A stretch of DNA of 64,000 nucleotides from Antarcticirhabdus aurantiaca (GTDB taxonomy: Bacteria; Pseudomonadota; Alphaproteobacteria; Rhizobiales; Rhizobiaceae): the NCBI RefSeq assembly GCF_009765365.1, contig NZ_VTOM01000011.1, positions 1 to 64,000 on the forward strand. Direction: 5' to 3'. Under the pieces are notes generated by a model. That model worked only from the letters and a program-made list of their open reading frames with translations, was not told where the DNA came from and did not search any database. This document shows, piece by piece, positions 1 to 9,754 of this stretch. Each line of letters begins with the position of its first letter. The stretch's first letter is position 1. The position numbers and the translations under genes were made by a program.

Positions 1-179
1 GGCGCCAGCACTACAACACCAAGCGTCCACACTCGAGCCTGGGCTACAAACCGCCGGCACCAGCCGTCGTGCCGTGGCCGGCTGCGCCACCCCAACCCGC
101 TTCGCCGGCCACCTCAAACGTCGCCGACAAGCCAACCATGCATTAGATTTGAACCGGGCCACCTAACGGGGGCAGGCCA
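1..179 (+). mobile_element. 3' end of an IS3-family insertion sequence (transposase C-terminus)
   Basis: Frame 3 (3-146) encodes the last 47 residues of an IS3-family OrfB/DDE integrase-type transposase, seen in the typical HYNTKRPHSSLGYKPPAP segment near the end of these proteins. The rest lies left of the window. The roughly 30 bp after its stop codon (147 to about 179), ending near acgggggcaggcca, look like the terminal inverted repeat of the element. From about position 180 an unrelated reading frame (GTA gp15-like) resumes in mid-gene, so the element is inserted in that gene. The exact boundary and target duplication cannot be fixed without the left end. Confidence 0.75.
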
Positions 180-2078
180 AAGTCGTCCGAGAGCCATGCG
201 CCGCATTTCTCGAACGGCGGGCGCGACGAAGCGGCGCAACGGCGCTTCCTCGAAGCGCATCTCGATCACTGGACCTCCGGGCCGGCGGCGAACCCCGTCT
301 CGGCGGTCTACGGCAAGCCGATGGTGGACCCGGAGGCGATCCACCTCTGGACCTGGGACGCGCGGCCCTTTCCTGCGTTTCCGGATCGCGAGGCGATCTG
401 GAGCGACGGCGGCAACTGGCGGCTCGGGCACTGGCTGAGCGGTCGGCTCGGCACGGCTCCGGCGGCGGAAACGATCGCGGCGCTTCTCGCCGACCACGGT
501 ATCGACGATGCGGACGCGGCGCAGGTGGACGCGGCGCTCGGCGGATACGTCGCGGCCGGGTACGGGACGGCGCGGGGGGAGGTGGAGGAGCTTCTGCGTC
601 TCGTCGGTGCGTCGGCGAGCCAGTCGGGCAGGAGGCTCGTGTTCCGCTCGCTCGCGTCGAGTAGCTTCGACATCGGGATCGGGGACCTCGCCGAGAAAGG
701 CGAAGCGGCGCTGATCGCGCTGCGCCGCGCCGAGGCGGACGAGGCGCCGGACGAGGTGGTCGTCGGCTTCTCCGACCCGGCCCGATCCTATCAGCCGGGA
801 GCGGTCAGCGCGGGCGGGATCGCCGGTGGTCTGCCGCGGAAGGCGGCGATCGAGCTGCCCGTGGTGCTGGCGGAGGAACAGGCGGCGGGATTCGCGCTGC
901 GGCACTTGCGCGATGCCCTGGCGAGCCGGGACACGGTTCGCTTCGCCCTGGCGCCGACGATGCTGAGCGTCGAGCCCGGCGACCGGCTGGTGTTCCGCGA
1001 CGAGGAAGGGCGCGGGCCGCCGGGACGCTGGCTCGTGACGCGGATCGAGGCGGGCGAAGTGCTGCGCGTCGAGGCCCGGCGGCTCGCCGAGCCCGGCTCC
1101 GGAGCGACGCGTCGGCAGGTCGGAAGCGCCGACCCGTCGCCTCCGCTCCTGCCGTCGCGAGCGGTGGTGAGCATACTCGACCTGCCGTTGGAGGGCGGTG
1201 GCCTGCGTGCGGCCGCTTTCGCCAAACCCTGGACGCCGCTGCTGCTCGTGCCTACGAGCGAGGGGCAAGCATCACAGCGCCTCGGGACGATCGGGGCGCC
1301 GGCGGTGATCGGGGTGCTGGCTACGGCGCTCGGACCGGGGCCGGAGGCGGTGATCGATCGCGGCTCGGTTCTCGACGTGCGGCTGCGGCGCGGCGGTCTC
1401 GAGAGCGTGTCGCGCGAGCGCTTCTTGGGCGGCGCCAACCTTTGCGCGGTCCTGGCGCGGAACGGCGCGTGGGAACTCCTGCAGTTCGAGACGGCGGACG
1501 AGGTCGAGCCGATGCGGTTCCGCGTCTCGGGCCTCGTTCGGGCCAAGGGCGGAACGGACGACGCGATGCGGGCCGGGGCGGCCGCCGGCGCCGCCTTCGT
1601 CGTTCTCGACGAGGCGGCGGAGGCGATGGCTGCGGGAGTGCCGCGCGGCGACGTGGCGATTCGCGCCGTGCCGGCCGGGCGACCCCTGGACGATCCGGCC
1701 GCGGTGACGGTGACGGCGCGACTTGACGACCGCGCCGGCCGCCCGCTCTCGCCCGTGCATCTGCGAGGACGCTTCGCGACTGATGGGACGCTCGCGCTGT
1801 CCTGGGTGCGGAGAGGACGACGCGACGCCGACGGTTGGGACGGGCTCGATGTGCCGCTCGGCGAAGAGGCGGAGCGCTACCGCGTGCGGGCCGAGGCGGA
1901 GGCGGGCGGCGAACTCGTCCTGGACGCCGAATCGCCGCGCCTCGACCTGACGGCATCCGCCCAGATGGCGGCTTTCGATTATCTGCCGGCGCGGCTCGCC
2001 GTGTCGGTCGCGCAGTACGGCCTCGCCTACGGGGCGGGATCCGAACGCCGGGAGATCTTCCACCGGCCGACAGCCTGA
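180..2078 (+). pseudogene. Gene transfer agent gp15-like host-specificity/tail protein, 5' part cut off by an IS
   Basis: The open frame runs without a start codon from the IS boundary to 2078 (about 632 residues). It resembles the C-terminal half of the large GTA gp15/phage tail-tip protein of alphaproteobacteria. Recognisable are an N-terminal stretch reading PHFSNGGRDEAAQRRFLEAH, then NPVSAVYGKPMVDP and LWTWDARPFPAFP, which belong to the TIM-barrel/tail boundary of that family. Full-length gp15 is usually about 1,300 residues, so roughly half is missing to the left. An internal ATG at 321 could give a truncated product but would lack the conserved region just upstream. The gene is most likely inactive, implying the host's GTA is non-functional or that the other half lies beyond the IS. 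Family call from memory of conserved segments. Confidence 0.7.
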
Positions 2079-2105
2079 CGCTTCCAACAAAGGAGGGAAT
2101 CCGAC

Positions 2106-2345
2106 ATGATCGAGACCAAGAGCTGGTACCGCTCGACCACCATCTGGGGGGCGCTCGTCGCGCTGGCGATTTCGCTCGCGCAGATCGGCGGCATCGCCAT
2201 CGATCCCCGAGCGGGCGCCGATCTTGCCGGCGCCGTCGGCGACCTCGCCGTCGCGGCCGGAGCGGTCGCGGCGATCGTCGGGCGGATCGTGGCGGACGCG
2301 CGCATCGGTTCGAGGGCGCCAAGCCCCCGGAACACAGGCGGCTGA
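2106..2345 (+). CDS. Small membrane protein, holin-like, downstream of the GTA gene
   Basis: A 79-residue protein preceded by a strong ribosome binding site (aaaggaggg, 2088-2096) 27 bp after the GTA-like gene. It starts METKSWYRS-like (MIETKSWYRSTTIWGA) and has two hydrophobic segments (about residues 10-30 and 38-62) separated by a short loop, with a charged C-terminus. Size, topology and position fit the small phage-type membrane proteins that follow tail genes in GTA or prophage clusters, such as holin-like proteins. No catalytic motif is visible and function is not established. It is probably co-transcribed with the truncated gene upstream. Confidence 0.6.
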   Translation: MIETKSWYRSTTIWGALVALAISLAQIGGIAIDPRAGADLAGAVGDLAVAAGAVAAIVGRIVADARIGSRAPSPRNTGG

Positions 2346-2409
2346 TGTTCATTCGGGGTTCAGCCGACCCGGGTTAGACAGGTCTCAACACTCGAACCGC
2401 AGGCCACCC

Positions 2410-2697
2410 ATGAACCGCTTCCTCGCAGCAACGATCGTGATCGCCGCCGCAGCCTGGCCGGCCTTGGCGGCGGCGGAGGTCGGAACGACAGGAAGCGGTT
2501 TCGACGAGCCGATCCTTCTTGCCCAGCAGGCGGATTGCTCGGCGGCGGCGGCTCAGGCCGCGACGGAAACGGGCGGGCAGGTCCTGTCCGTGTCCAGCCG
2601 CGGCAGCGGGCCGGACGCGGAATGCGTGGTGACCGTGCTCGTTCCCGGGCAGGACGGCGATCGCCCGCGCAAGCAGACGATCACGGTGCGGCCTTAA
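2410..2697 (+). CDS. Small periplasmic protein upstream of the two-component pair, FeuN-like
   Basis: A 95-residue protein with a clear Sec signal peptide (MNRFLAATIVIAAAAWPALA, cleavage near AAA-E about residue 23). The mature part of about 70 residues has two cysteines and a PepSY-like pattern ending in VTVLVPGQDGDRPRKQTITV. It lies 46 bp upstream of the response regulator gene. In rhizobia the FeuP-FeuQ pair is preceded by feuN, which encodes a small periplasmic inhibitor of FeuQ. Size, export and position match that role, but the sequence identity of FeuN is not something I can verify here. The start is the first ATG preceding the signal peptide; an upstream in-frame extension lacks sense. 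Confidence 0.6.
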   Translation: MNRFLAATIVIAAAAWPALAAAEVGTTGSGFDEPILLAQQADCSAAAAQAATETGGQVLSVSSRGSGPDAECVVTVLVPGQDGDRPRKQTITVRP

Positions 2698-2743
2698 TCG
2701 GGCACGATGCCAGCGGCGACCTTTCGCGAGGACCGGAACCGGA

Positions 2744-3421
2744 ATGCGCCTACTCATCGTCGAGGACGACCAATCTCTCAATCGCCAGCTCTTCGATGCG
2801 CTGACGGAGGCGGGCTATGTCGTCGACCGCGCCTATGACGGCGAGGAGGGGCACTTTCTCGGCGACACGGAGCCCTACGACGCCGTGATCCTCGACGTCG
2901 GCCTGCCCAACATGGACGGAATCAGCGTCCTGGAGCGCTGGCGGCGCGACGGGCGCAAGATGCCGGTGCTGATCCTCACCGCCCGCGACCGCTGGAGCGA
3001 CAAGGTGCAGGGCATCGACGCGGGCGCCGACGATTACGTGACGAAGCCCTTTCACGTCGAGGAGGTGCTGGCGCGGGTGCGGGCGCTGATCCGGCGCGCG
3101 GCTGGCCATGCCTCGTCTGAGATCCATTGCGGGCCGCTGCGGCTCGACACGCGGGCATCGAAGGCGACGCTGAACGGGGCGCCGCTCAAGCTGACCTCGC
3201 ATGAATACCGGCTCTTGTCGTACCTCATGCACCATCTCGGCCAGATCGTCTCGCGCACCGAGCTGATCGAGCATCTCTACGACCAGGACTTCGACCGCGA
3301 TTCGAACACGATCGAGGTCTTCGTCGGCCGTCTTCGCAAGAAGATCGGGCTCGACGTGATCGAGACGGTGCGCGGCCTCGGCTACCGAATGCAGGCCGGG
3401 GATGAACCGGCTTCCCGCTGA
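2744..3421 (+). CDS. feuP: OmpR-family response regulator, FeuP-like
   Basis: A 225-residue DNA-binding response regulator. The receiver domain (1-115) has the acidic pair D8/D9, phospho-acceptor D51 in the VILDVGLP motif, and the conserved lysine in YVTKPF. A winged-helix OmpR/PhoB domain occupies about 128-220 (LTSHEYRLLSYLMHH through RLRKKIG). It overlaps the start of the kinase gene by 20 bp, so the two are translationally coupled. In Sinorhizobium meliloti FeuPQ controls export of cyclic glucans and other envelope functions; the same role here is inference from gene order (feuN-like gene upstream, ccmIEFH downstream). Confidence 0.8.
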   Translation: MRLLIVEDDQSLNRQLFDALTEAGYVVDRAYDGEEGHFLGDTEPYDAVILDVGLPNMDGISVLERWRRDGRKMPVLILTARDRWSDKVQGIDAGADDYVTKPFHVEEVLARVRALIRRAAGHASSEIHCGPLRLDTRASKATLNGAPLKLTSHEYRLLSYLMHHLGQIVSRTELIEHLYDQDFDRDSNTIEVFVGRLRKKIGLDVIETVRGLGYRMQAGDEPASR

Positions 3422-4787
3422 CTCCCTTGCCTTCCGCGTCATCGTTCTGTCGAGCCTCTGGGCCGTCGCGGCGCTGTTCGTGGTCGGCGGGCTCATTTCG
3501 ACGCTCTACGGGCGGACGGCGACGAAGGGCTTCCAGGACCTCCTCGACGCGCAGCTCTTCAACCTGGTGGCGTCCGTGACCGCGGACGAGGACGGCTCGC
3601 TGAAGGGCTCGCCGAACCTCGGCGACCTGCGCTACTCCCGCCCGCAATCCGGCTGGTACTGGGAAGCGGTGCCGGCGAGCGACAACACCACGGGCCGCCT
3701 GCGCTCGATCTCGCTCGGCAACGGCGTCATCGAGCCGGCCTCGACCGCCGAGGTGCCCTTCAGCCTGCAATATCGGCGATCCTACGACGCGGAGGGGCTG
3801 AAGGGGGAGGAACTGCGGGTCGCCGAGACCGAGGTCGTGCTCGACTCGCAGAACCACACCGCGCGCTTCCGCGTGATGGGCAACGAGAGCGCCATCCAGG
3901 CCGACATCGACGCCTTCAACCGCCAGCTCGCCTTCTATCTCGGCCTCGTCGGGCTCGGCTCGGTGCTGATCAATGCGGGGGCCATCCTCGTCGGCCTTCG
4001 GCCGCTGCGGCGCGTGCGCCAGGCGCTCGGCGACGTGCGGGCGGGGCGCGCGCAGCGCCTGACCGGCCGGTTTCCGGCCGAGATCGAGCCATTGGCGCGT
4101 GAGGTCAACCTCCTCATCGATTCCAACCGCCGCATTGTGGAGCGCTCGCGCAAGGAGGTCGGCAACCTCGCCCACTCGTTGAAGACGCCGATCGCGGTGC
4201 TCATGAACGAGGCGACGACGATCGGCGGCGCAGAAGGGCGGCTCGTCGCCGACCAGAGCGAGCGCATGCGCATGCAGGTGCAGCATTATCTCGACCGGGC
4301 GCGGCTGGCGGCGCAGATCGAGACGTCCGTGTTCCGCACGCCGATGGAGCCGACCCTGGAGCGCGTCGCTCGGGTCATCGCCAAGCTCAACCCGCAGCTC
4401 GACGTTCGATTCCGGCGCGAGGCGAAGGACCCGACGGTCTTTCTCGGGGAAGCGCAGGATCTCGAGGAGGTCGTGGGCAACCTGATGGAGAACGCGGCGA
4501 AGTTCGCCCGCAAGGAGATCCGGCTGACGCTGGCTCCGGACGGCCCGGACCGGGTGATCGTGAGCGTCGAGGACGACGGGCCGGGGCTGACGGCCGAGGA
4601 GATGGTGCGCGCGGTGAAGCGCGGACAACGGCTCGACGAACGCGTTCCGGGCAGCGGCCTCGGCCTGTCGATCGTCGCCGACACGGTCGAGGAATATCGC
4701 GGCACGTTCGAACTGGCCCGGTCGGACCTCGGCGGGCTGAAGGCGGAGGTGCGGCTTCCGCGCGCCGGGCAGGGCGCGCTTTCCTGA
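3402..4787 (+). CDS. feuQ: Sensor histidine kinase, FeuQ-like
   Basis: A 461-residue membrane sensor kinase, partner of the overlapping response regulator. A first membrane helix lies at about residues 10-30, a periplasmic sensor domain follows to about 180, and a second helix at about 178-198 leads into a HAMP-like linker. The phospho-acceptor is H258 in GNLAHSLKTPIAVL. The ATPase domain shows the N box (NLMENAAKFA), G1 (DDGPGL) and G2 (GSGLGLSIVADTV). This is the unorthodox H-box of the PhoQ-like kinases (HSLKTP rather than HELRTP). In rhizobia FeuQ activity is restrained by periplasmic FeuN; a FeuN-like gene is two genes upstream. Confidence 0.8.
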   Translation: MNRLPADSLAFRVIVLSSLWAVAALFVVGGLISTLYGRTATKGFQDLLDAQLFNLVASVTADEDGSLKGSPNLGDLRYSRPQSGWYWEAVPASDNTTGRLRSISLGNGVIEPASTAEVPFSLQYRRSYDAEGLKGEELRVAETEVVLDSQNHTARFRVMGNESAIQADIDAFNRQLAFYLGLVGLGSVLINAGAILVGLRPLRRVRQALGDVRAGRAQRLTGRFPAEIEPLAREVNLLIDSNRRIVERSRKEVGNLAHSLKTPIAVLMNEATTIGGAEGRLVADQSERMRMQVQHYLDRARLAAQIETSVFRTPMEPTLERVARVIAKLNPQLDVRFRREAKDPTVFLGEAQDLEEVVGNLMENAAKFARKEIRLTLAPDGPDRVIVSVEDDGPGLTAEEMVRAVKRGQRLDERVPGSGLGLSIVADTVEEYRGTFELARSDLGGLKAEVRLPRAGQGALS

Positions 4788-4870
4788 CGGCACGGGGATC
4801 CCTATAGACGAAAGGGTGCGGACCGCCCCGATTCGACACAGGTCGGAAGGCGCGCGGGTTCGCTGTCTGG

Positions 4871-5293
4871 ATGGTCGCCATGGTTCGTGCCGCTTCGATG
4901 CTCGCCTGCCTTGTTCCGCTCCTTGCTCTGGGCGGGTGTCTCGGCTTGGGCGGCTCCCTCGGAACCGCATCGCCGTCGCTCGGGCCGAGCAACCCGGCCG
5001 TCAACGCTCTCGGCGACGGGCTCGTGGGCCGCATTCCGGGATTGAAGCTCAACGCTTCCGAGCGGGCGCGAGCGCTGGAGGCGGAGTTCCAGGCGCTGCA
5101 GTTCACGGCGGCGGGCCAGCCGGTGACCTGGACGGCGGACGGCGTCGAAGGCTCCGTAGTGCCGACGCAGCTCTACCGCGTCGGCTCGCAGGATTGCCGC
5201 GCCTTCTCGCATACGGTGAAGGCCAACGGCCGCGCCTCGGCCGGCCAGGGCACGGCCTGCCGCGGCGAAGGCGGCGTCTGGAAGGTCGTTTGA
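4871..5293 (+). CDS. Outer-membrane lipoprotein, RT0821/Lpp0805-type surface protein
   Basis: A 140-residue exported lipoprotein. The signal peptide ends in a lipobox LALGGC with the lipidated cysteine at residue 23 (residue 20 if the second ATG at 4880 is used). The mature protein has a low-complexity Gly/Ser/Pro segment, then a compact domain with two further cysteines (QDCRAF and GTACRGEGGVWKV), a pattern seen in rickettsial 17-kDa-antigen-related surface proteins of alphaproteobacteria. It follows the FeuQ-like gene by 83 bp, an arrangement I recall from rhizobia. Function is unknown; an envelope structural role is inferred. Confidence 0.65.
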   Translation: MVAMVRAASMLACLVPLLALGGCLGLGGSLGTASPSLGPSNPAVNALGDGLVGRIPGLKLNASERARALEAEFQALQFTAAGQPVTWTADGVEGSVVPTQLYRVGSQDCRAFSHTVKANGRASAGQGTACRGEGGVWKVV

Positions 5294-5483
5294 CGCGGCA
5301 CGCCGACCTGTCGGCGATTTGAATGGTCGCTGCTGCGGAAGTCTGCTAGCGCAGGCGCGTGAGAACGGTTCTAGACAGGGCATGGCATCCGTCGCGAGGT
5401 CGATCGCCGCGGGCGGCGCATGGTGAGCGGCGGCCGCTCGGCGCTGCGTCCGCGTTTGATGCCGGCCCATCCGACGAGTGACC

Positions 5484-6638
5484 ATGAGTTTCTGGATTGC
5501 CGCCGCGGCCCTGACGATCGTCGCCACGCTCCTGGCGCTTCTGCCCATGCTGAAGACCGGGGCCGTCGTCGCGCCGGTCCGGGCCGAGCACGACGTCGAG
5601 GTCTACGGGGCGCAGCTGAAGGAGCTGTCCGCCGATCTCGATCGCGGCGTGATCAGCCCGACCGAGGCCGCCTCCGCGAAGGCCGAGATCGGCCGGCGTC
5701 TGCTTCACGCGGCCAGCGAGGCGAGAAGGGGCATCGCGGCGCCGCGCAGCGCCTGGACGCGTTGGGGCGCGATCGCCGTTGTCGTCGTCGTTCCGGCAGT
5801 GGCCCTCGGCACCTATTCGCAGCTCGGCCATCCCGGCTCGGCCGACCGGCCGCTCGCGGCGCGCCAGAACGAGGCCGCCCCGGGACAGGACATCGCCGCA
5901 CTCGTCGCGGCGGCCGAAGAGCGGCTCAGGCAAAATCCGGAGGACGGGCGTGGATGGGAGCTTCTCGCTCCGATCTACGCGCGCATGGGCGAGACGGCGA
6001 AGGCCGAGACCGCCTTTCGCAACGCGATCCGCATCCTCGGCGACACGCCGCAGCGGCAGGTCGGGCTCGGCGAGGTTCTGGCGCAAGGGGCGGGCGGCGA
6101 GGTGACGGACGAAGCGCTCGCCGCCTTCCGGCGCGCGCTCGACCTCGATCCCGCCTTCCTGCCGGCGAAGTTCTTCGTGGCCCTCGACCTGTCGCAGGAA
6201 GGGCGCAATGCCGAGGCGCTCGCGGCTTGGCAGGGTTTCATCGCAGAGAGCCCGCCGGACGCGCCGTGGCTGCAGCTCGCGCGCAGCGCCGTCGCGGACG
6301 CGGAAGCCAAGCTCGGCGGCGGCGCACCGGTGACGGCGCCCGGCCCGACGGGCGAGCAGGTCGCCGCGGCGGCGGAGATGGGCGAGGGTGATCGGCGCGC
6401 GATGATCGAGGGGATGGTGACGCAGCTTGCCGCTCGTCTCCAAACCGCGCCGAACGACATCGAAGGCTGGAAGCGGCTGATGCGATCCTACGCCGTGCTC
6501 GGCGACGTGGCGAAGGCGCGCGAAGCCTATGCTGCCGCGTCCGGGAGCTTTCCGGAGGGGTCGGCGGAGCGGCGGGAGATCGCGAGCTTCTGGCAGGGGC
6601 TCGCGATCGGCGAGGACGGGGGGACCGCGGTTCAATGA
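5484..6638 (+). CDS. ccmI: Cytochrome c biogenesis protein CcmI (CycH)
   Basis: A 384-residue membrane protein that brings apocytochrome c to the CcmF-CcmH heme ligation complex. It has the bipartite CcmI layout: two membrane helices (about 2-20 and 90-112) flanking a cytoplasmic loop beginning with the YGAQLKELSADLDRGVI segment, followed by a periplasmic TPR-rich domain (about 135-375). It opens the ccmI-ccmE-ccmF-ccmH operon and overlaps ccmE by 4 bp (ATGA). I chose ATG 5484 over the GTG two codons upstream because it directly precedes the hydrophobic MSFWIAAAALT helix. Confidence 0.9.
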   Translation: MSFWIAAAALTIVATLLALLPMLKTGAVVAPVRAEHDVEVYGAQLKELSADLDRGVISPTEAASAKAEIGRRLLHAASEARRGIAAPRSAWTRWGAIAVVVVVPAVALGTYSQLGHPGSADRPLAARQNEAAPGQDIAALVAAAEERLRQNPEDGRGWELLAPIYARMGETAKAETAFRNAIRILGDTPQRQVGLGEVLAQGAGGEVTDEALAAFRRALDLDPAFLPAKFFVALDLSQEGRNAEALAAWQGFIAESPPDAPWLQLARSAVADAEAKLGGGAPVTAPGPTGEQVAAAAEMGEGDRRAMIEGMVTQLAARLQTAPNDIEGWKRLMRSYAVLGDVAKAREAYAAASGSFPEGSAERREIASFWQGLAIGEDGGTAVQ

Positions 6639-7141
6639 CGCGCAAGCAGAAGCGGCTGGCGGGGATCGGGGGCATGGTCGGCGTCGTCGCGCTGGCGGTC
6701 GGCCTCGTGCTCCAGAGCCTGTCGACCAGCATCGCCTTCTTCAACTCGCCGACCGACATCGTGTCCAACGCGCCGGTACCGACCCAGCGCATCCGTCTCG
6801 GCGGCCTCGTCGAGCAGGGCTCGGTGGAGCGCGGCGCCGATTCCAAGGTGCGCTTCCGCGTGACGGACTCGGTGGAAACGGTGCCGGTGGTCTATGCCGG
6901 GCTGCTGCCCGATCTGTTCCGCGAGGGCCAGGGGATCATCGCCGAGGGCACGCTGGGGCCCGATCGCGTCTTTCTCGCCGACACGGTGCTCGCCAAGCAC
7001 GACGAGACCTACATGCCGAAGGAAGTGGTCGACGACCTGAAGAAGCGCGGCCTCTGGGAGGACGGCAATGGCATGGTGGCGCCCAAGGGCGGCGACGCCC
7101 CGGCCGGGGAGCCGGTCGCGATGACGGGGGCGGGCTCGTGA
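6635..7141 (+). CDS. ccmE: Periplasmic heme chaperone CcmE (CycJ)
   Basis: A 168-residue membrane-anchored OB-fold protein that covalently carries heme to CcmF. A single N-terminal anchor (about 9-30) is followed by the beta-barrel ([43 protein letters not shown]). The heme-binding histidine is H122 in KHDETYMP with the axial tyrosine Y126. All family landmarks are present and the length is typical. It overlaps ccmI upstream and ccmF downstream, so all four genes are translationally coupled. These proteins would also mature the c-type cytochrome of the arsenite oxidase cluster on the island. Confidence 0.95.
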   Translation: MTRKQKRLAGIGGMVGVVALAVGLVLQSLSTSIAFFNSPTDIVSNAPVPTQRIRLGGLVEQGSVERGADSKVRFRVTDSVETVPVVYAGLLPDLFREGQGIIAEGTLGPDRVFLADTVLAKHDETYMPKEVVDDLKKRGLWEDGNGMVAPKGGDAPAGEPVAMTGAGS

Positions 7142-9132
7142 TCGTCGAACTCGGCCATTTCGCGCTGGTGCTGGCGCTGGCGCTTGCCCTCGTCCAGTCC
7201 GTATTGCCGCTCATCGGCGCCCGCGTGGGCGACGCTCGGCTGATGGAAACGGGCTCCACGACGGCGCTCGGCGGCTTCGTGATGCTCGCGCTCGCCTTTG
7301 CGGCTCTGACCCACGCCTATGTCGTGTCCGATTTCTCGGTCCTGAACGTCGCCGAGAATTCGCATTCGGCCAAGCCGCTGCTCTACAAGATCACCGGCGT
7401 CTGGGGGAACCACGAGGGCTCGATGCTCCTCTGGGTGCTGATCCTGTCCTTCTTCGGGGCGCTCGTCGCGCTGTTCGGGCGCGACCTGCCGGCGAGCCTC
7501 AAGGCCAACGTCCTGTCGGTCCAGGCCTGGATCACCGTCGCCTTCCTCCTCTTCATCCTCCTGACCTCCAACCCCTTCGCGCGGCTCGACCCGCCGCCCT
7601 TCGAGGGCAACGACCTCAATCCCATCCTCCAGGATATCGGCCTCGCGATCCATCCGCCGATGCTCTATCTCGGCTATGTCGGCTTCTCGATCGCCTTTTC
7701 CTTCGCGGTGGCGGCGCTGATCGACGGGCGCATCGACGCGGCCTGGGCGCGCTGGGTCCGGCCCTGGACGCTGGTGGCCTGGGTGTTCCTGACGGCGGGC
7801 ATCGCGATGGGCTCCTACTGGGCCTATTACGAGCTCGGCTGGGGCGGCTGGTGGTTCTGGGACCCGGTCGAGAACGCCTCCTTCATGCCCTGGCTGTCGG
7901 GCACCGCGCTGCTGCACTCCGCGCTCGTCATGGAGAAGCGGTCGGCGCTGAAGATCTGGACCGTGCTTCTCGCGATCCTGACCTTCTCGCTCTCGCTGCT
8001 GGGCACCTTTCTCGTGCGCTCGGGCGTTCTCACCTCCGTCCACGCCTTCGCGACCGACCCGACGCGCGGCGTCTTCATTCTCGGCATCCTCTGCGTCTTC
8101 GTCGGCGGCTCGCTGGCGCTGTTCGCGCTGCGCGCGTCGAGCCTCGAAGGCGGCGGCCTCTTCGCGCCGATCAGCCGAGAGGGCGCGCTCGTCTTCAACA
8201 ACCTGTTCCTGACCACGGCCTGCGCGACCGTTCTCATCGGCACGCTTTATCCGCTGGTGCTGGAGGTGACGACAGGCGCCAAGATCTCGGTCGGTCCGCC
8301 CTTCTTCAACCTGACCTTCGGCCCGTTGATGCTGCCGCTGCTCTTCGCGGTGCCCTTCGGGCCGCTCCTTGCCTGGAAGCGCGGCGACCTCCTCGGCGCG
8401 GCTCAGCGCCTCTACTTCGCGGCCGGCGCGGCCTTTGTCGCGGTGCTGTTCGTCATGGCGATCACGCAAGGCGCCGCGATCCTGTCGGCGCTCGGCGTCG
8501 GGCTCGCGGTCTGGCTAATGATCGGCAGCTTCGTCGATCTCTGGGGGCGGGCGAGCTTCGCCAAGGCGGGGTTCTCCAACGCCCTTCGGCGACTTGCCGG
8601 CCTGCCGCGTTCGGTCTTCGGAACGGCGATCGCGCATTTCGGGCTCGGAGCGACGCTTCTCGGCATCGTCGCGGTCGGCGCCTTCGGCACCGAGACTGTG
8701 ACGACGATGGCCCCTGGCCAGACCGTTCATGCCGGCGGCTGGGGCGTGCGCTTCGAGGGGCTCGCGCCCCGGGACGGGCCGAACTTCACCGAGGAGGTGG
8801 GCCGCTTCACGATCCTGGACGGAACGAGCGAAGCCGGGCGGATCGAGAGCGCGCGTCGCCTCTACACCGCGAGGCAGCAGCCGACCACGGAGGCGGGCAT
8901 CAGCACGCACCTCTTCAGCCAGGTCTACGTCGCGCTCGGCGACGCGGTAGCGAACGGCGGACAAACGGTGGTGCGCATCTGGACGAAGCCGTTGGTTACG
9001 CTGATCTGGCTCGGCTGCGTCGCCATGGCGATCGGCGGGCTCGTTTCGCTGTCCGACCGGCGCCTGAGGATCGGAGCGCCGGCGCGGGCGAAGCGCCGCG
9101 GCGGGCGGCCGATCGCGGAGCCGGCGGAATGA
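7138..9132 (+). CDS. ccmF: Heme lyase subunit CcmF (CycK)
   Basis: A 664-residue polytopic inner-membrane protein, the core of cytochrome c heme lyase. It contains the periplasmic tryptophan-rich WWD signature ([19 protein letters not shown], about residues 233-252) and conserved histidines in [17 protein letters not shown] and [12 protein letters not shown]. The GTG start at 7138 overlaps the ccmE stop by 4 bp; a longer open frame upstream lies inside ccmE and was rejected. Length and topology (about 14 helices) are normal. Followed by ccmH with an ATGA overlap. Confidence 0.95.
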   Translation: MIVELGHFALVLALALALVQSVLPLIGARVGDARLMETGSTTALGGFVMLALAFAALTHAYVVSDFSVLNVAENSHSAKPLLYKITGVWGNHEGSMLLWVLILSFFGALVALFGRDLPASLKANVLSVQAWITVAFLLFILLTSNPFARLDPPPFEGNDLNPILQDIGLAIHPPMLYLGYVGFSIAFSFAVAALIDGRIDAAWARWVRPWTLVAWVFLTAGIAMGSYWAYYELGWGGWWFWDPVENASFMPWLSGTALLHSALVMEKRSALKIWTVLLAILTFSLSLLGTFLVRSGVLTSVHAFATDPTRGVFILGILCVFVGGSLALFALRASSLEGGGLFAPISREGALVFNNLFLTTACATVLIGTLYPLVLEVTTGAKISVGPPFFNLTFGPLMLPLLFAVPFGPLLAWKRGDLLGAAQRLYFAAGAAFVAVLFVMAITQGAAILSALGVGLAVWLMIGSFVDLWGRASFAKAGFSNALRRLAGLPRSVFGTAIAHFGLGATLLGIVAVGAFGTETVTTMAPGQTVHAGGWGVRFEGLAPRDGPNFTEEVGRFTILDGTSEAGRIESARRLYTARQQPTTEAGISTHLFSQVYVALGDAVANGGQTVVRIWTKPLVTLIWLGCVAMAIGGLVSLSDRRLRIGAPARAKRRGGRPIAEPAE

Positions 9133-9632
9133 GCCGGCGCCTGCGCAGCGTAGCGCTCGGTGCAGCTCTAGTGCTCGCGCCGGTGACACCGGCCTGGCTC
9201 GTGCTGGCGGCGACGCCCGCCATCGCCGTCGAGCCCGGCGAGGAACTCGCCGATCCGGCTCTGGAAGCGCGCGCGCGCGCTCTTTCGGCAGGGCTGCGCT
9301 GTCTCGTCTGCCAGAACCAGTCGATCGACGACTCGGATGCGGCGCTCGCGAAGGATCTGCGGCTTCTCGTCCGCGAGCGGCTGGCGGCGGGCGACAGCGA
9401 TCGCGAGGTGATCGACTATCTCGTGTCGCGCTACGGCGAGTTCGTGCTCCTGAACCCGCGCCTTCACTGGACGACACTCGCGCTCTGGGGCGCCCCCGTC
9501 GTTCTTCTTCTGGCGGGCGGCCTCTTCGCCGTTGCGACGGTCCGACGCCGGGCGGCCGAAGCGCGCAATCCTGCCCTGACGGCCGAGGAAGAAAAGGCGG
9601 TGGACGCGGTCCTGAAAGAGCGCGGGCTCTGA
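9129..9632 (+). CDS. ccmH: Cytochrome c maturation protein CcmH (CycL)
   Basis: A 167-residue membrane-anchored thiol-disulfide protein that reduces apocytochrome c cysteines before heme attachment. It has a signal peptide (about 1-34), the CcmH/NrfF motif LRCLVCQNQ with redox cysteines C58 and C61, and a C-terminal membrane helix (about 117-137). It lacks the fused CcmI domain seen in enterobacteria, consistent with a separate ccmI at the start of the operon. Last gene of ccmIEFH. ATG at 9129 overlaps the ccmF stop. Confidence 0.93.
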   Translation: MSRRLRSVALGAALVLAPVTPAWLVLAATPAIAVEPGEELADPALEARARALSAGLRCLVCQNQSIDDSDAALAKDLRLLVRERLAAGDSDREVIDYLVSRYGEFVLLNPRLHWTTLALWGAPVVLLLAGGLFAVATVRRRAAEARNPALTAEEEKAVDAVLKERGL

Positions 9633-9754
9633 CCTTACCGATGTTTCATGGAACCGAAGGGGTCTCGTAATCCACGGACACCTATCTCTTGCTCAACGAT
9701 CCCCGCCGCCTCCCCGCGGGATCGAACCATCTCCCCAGAGGAAGAGAGATCGCG

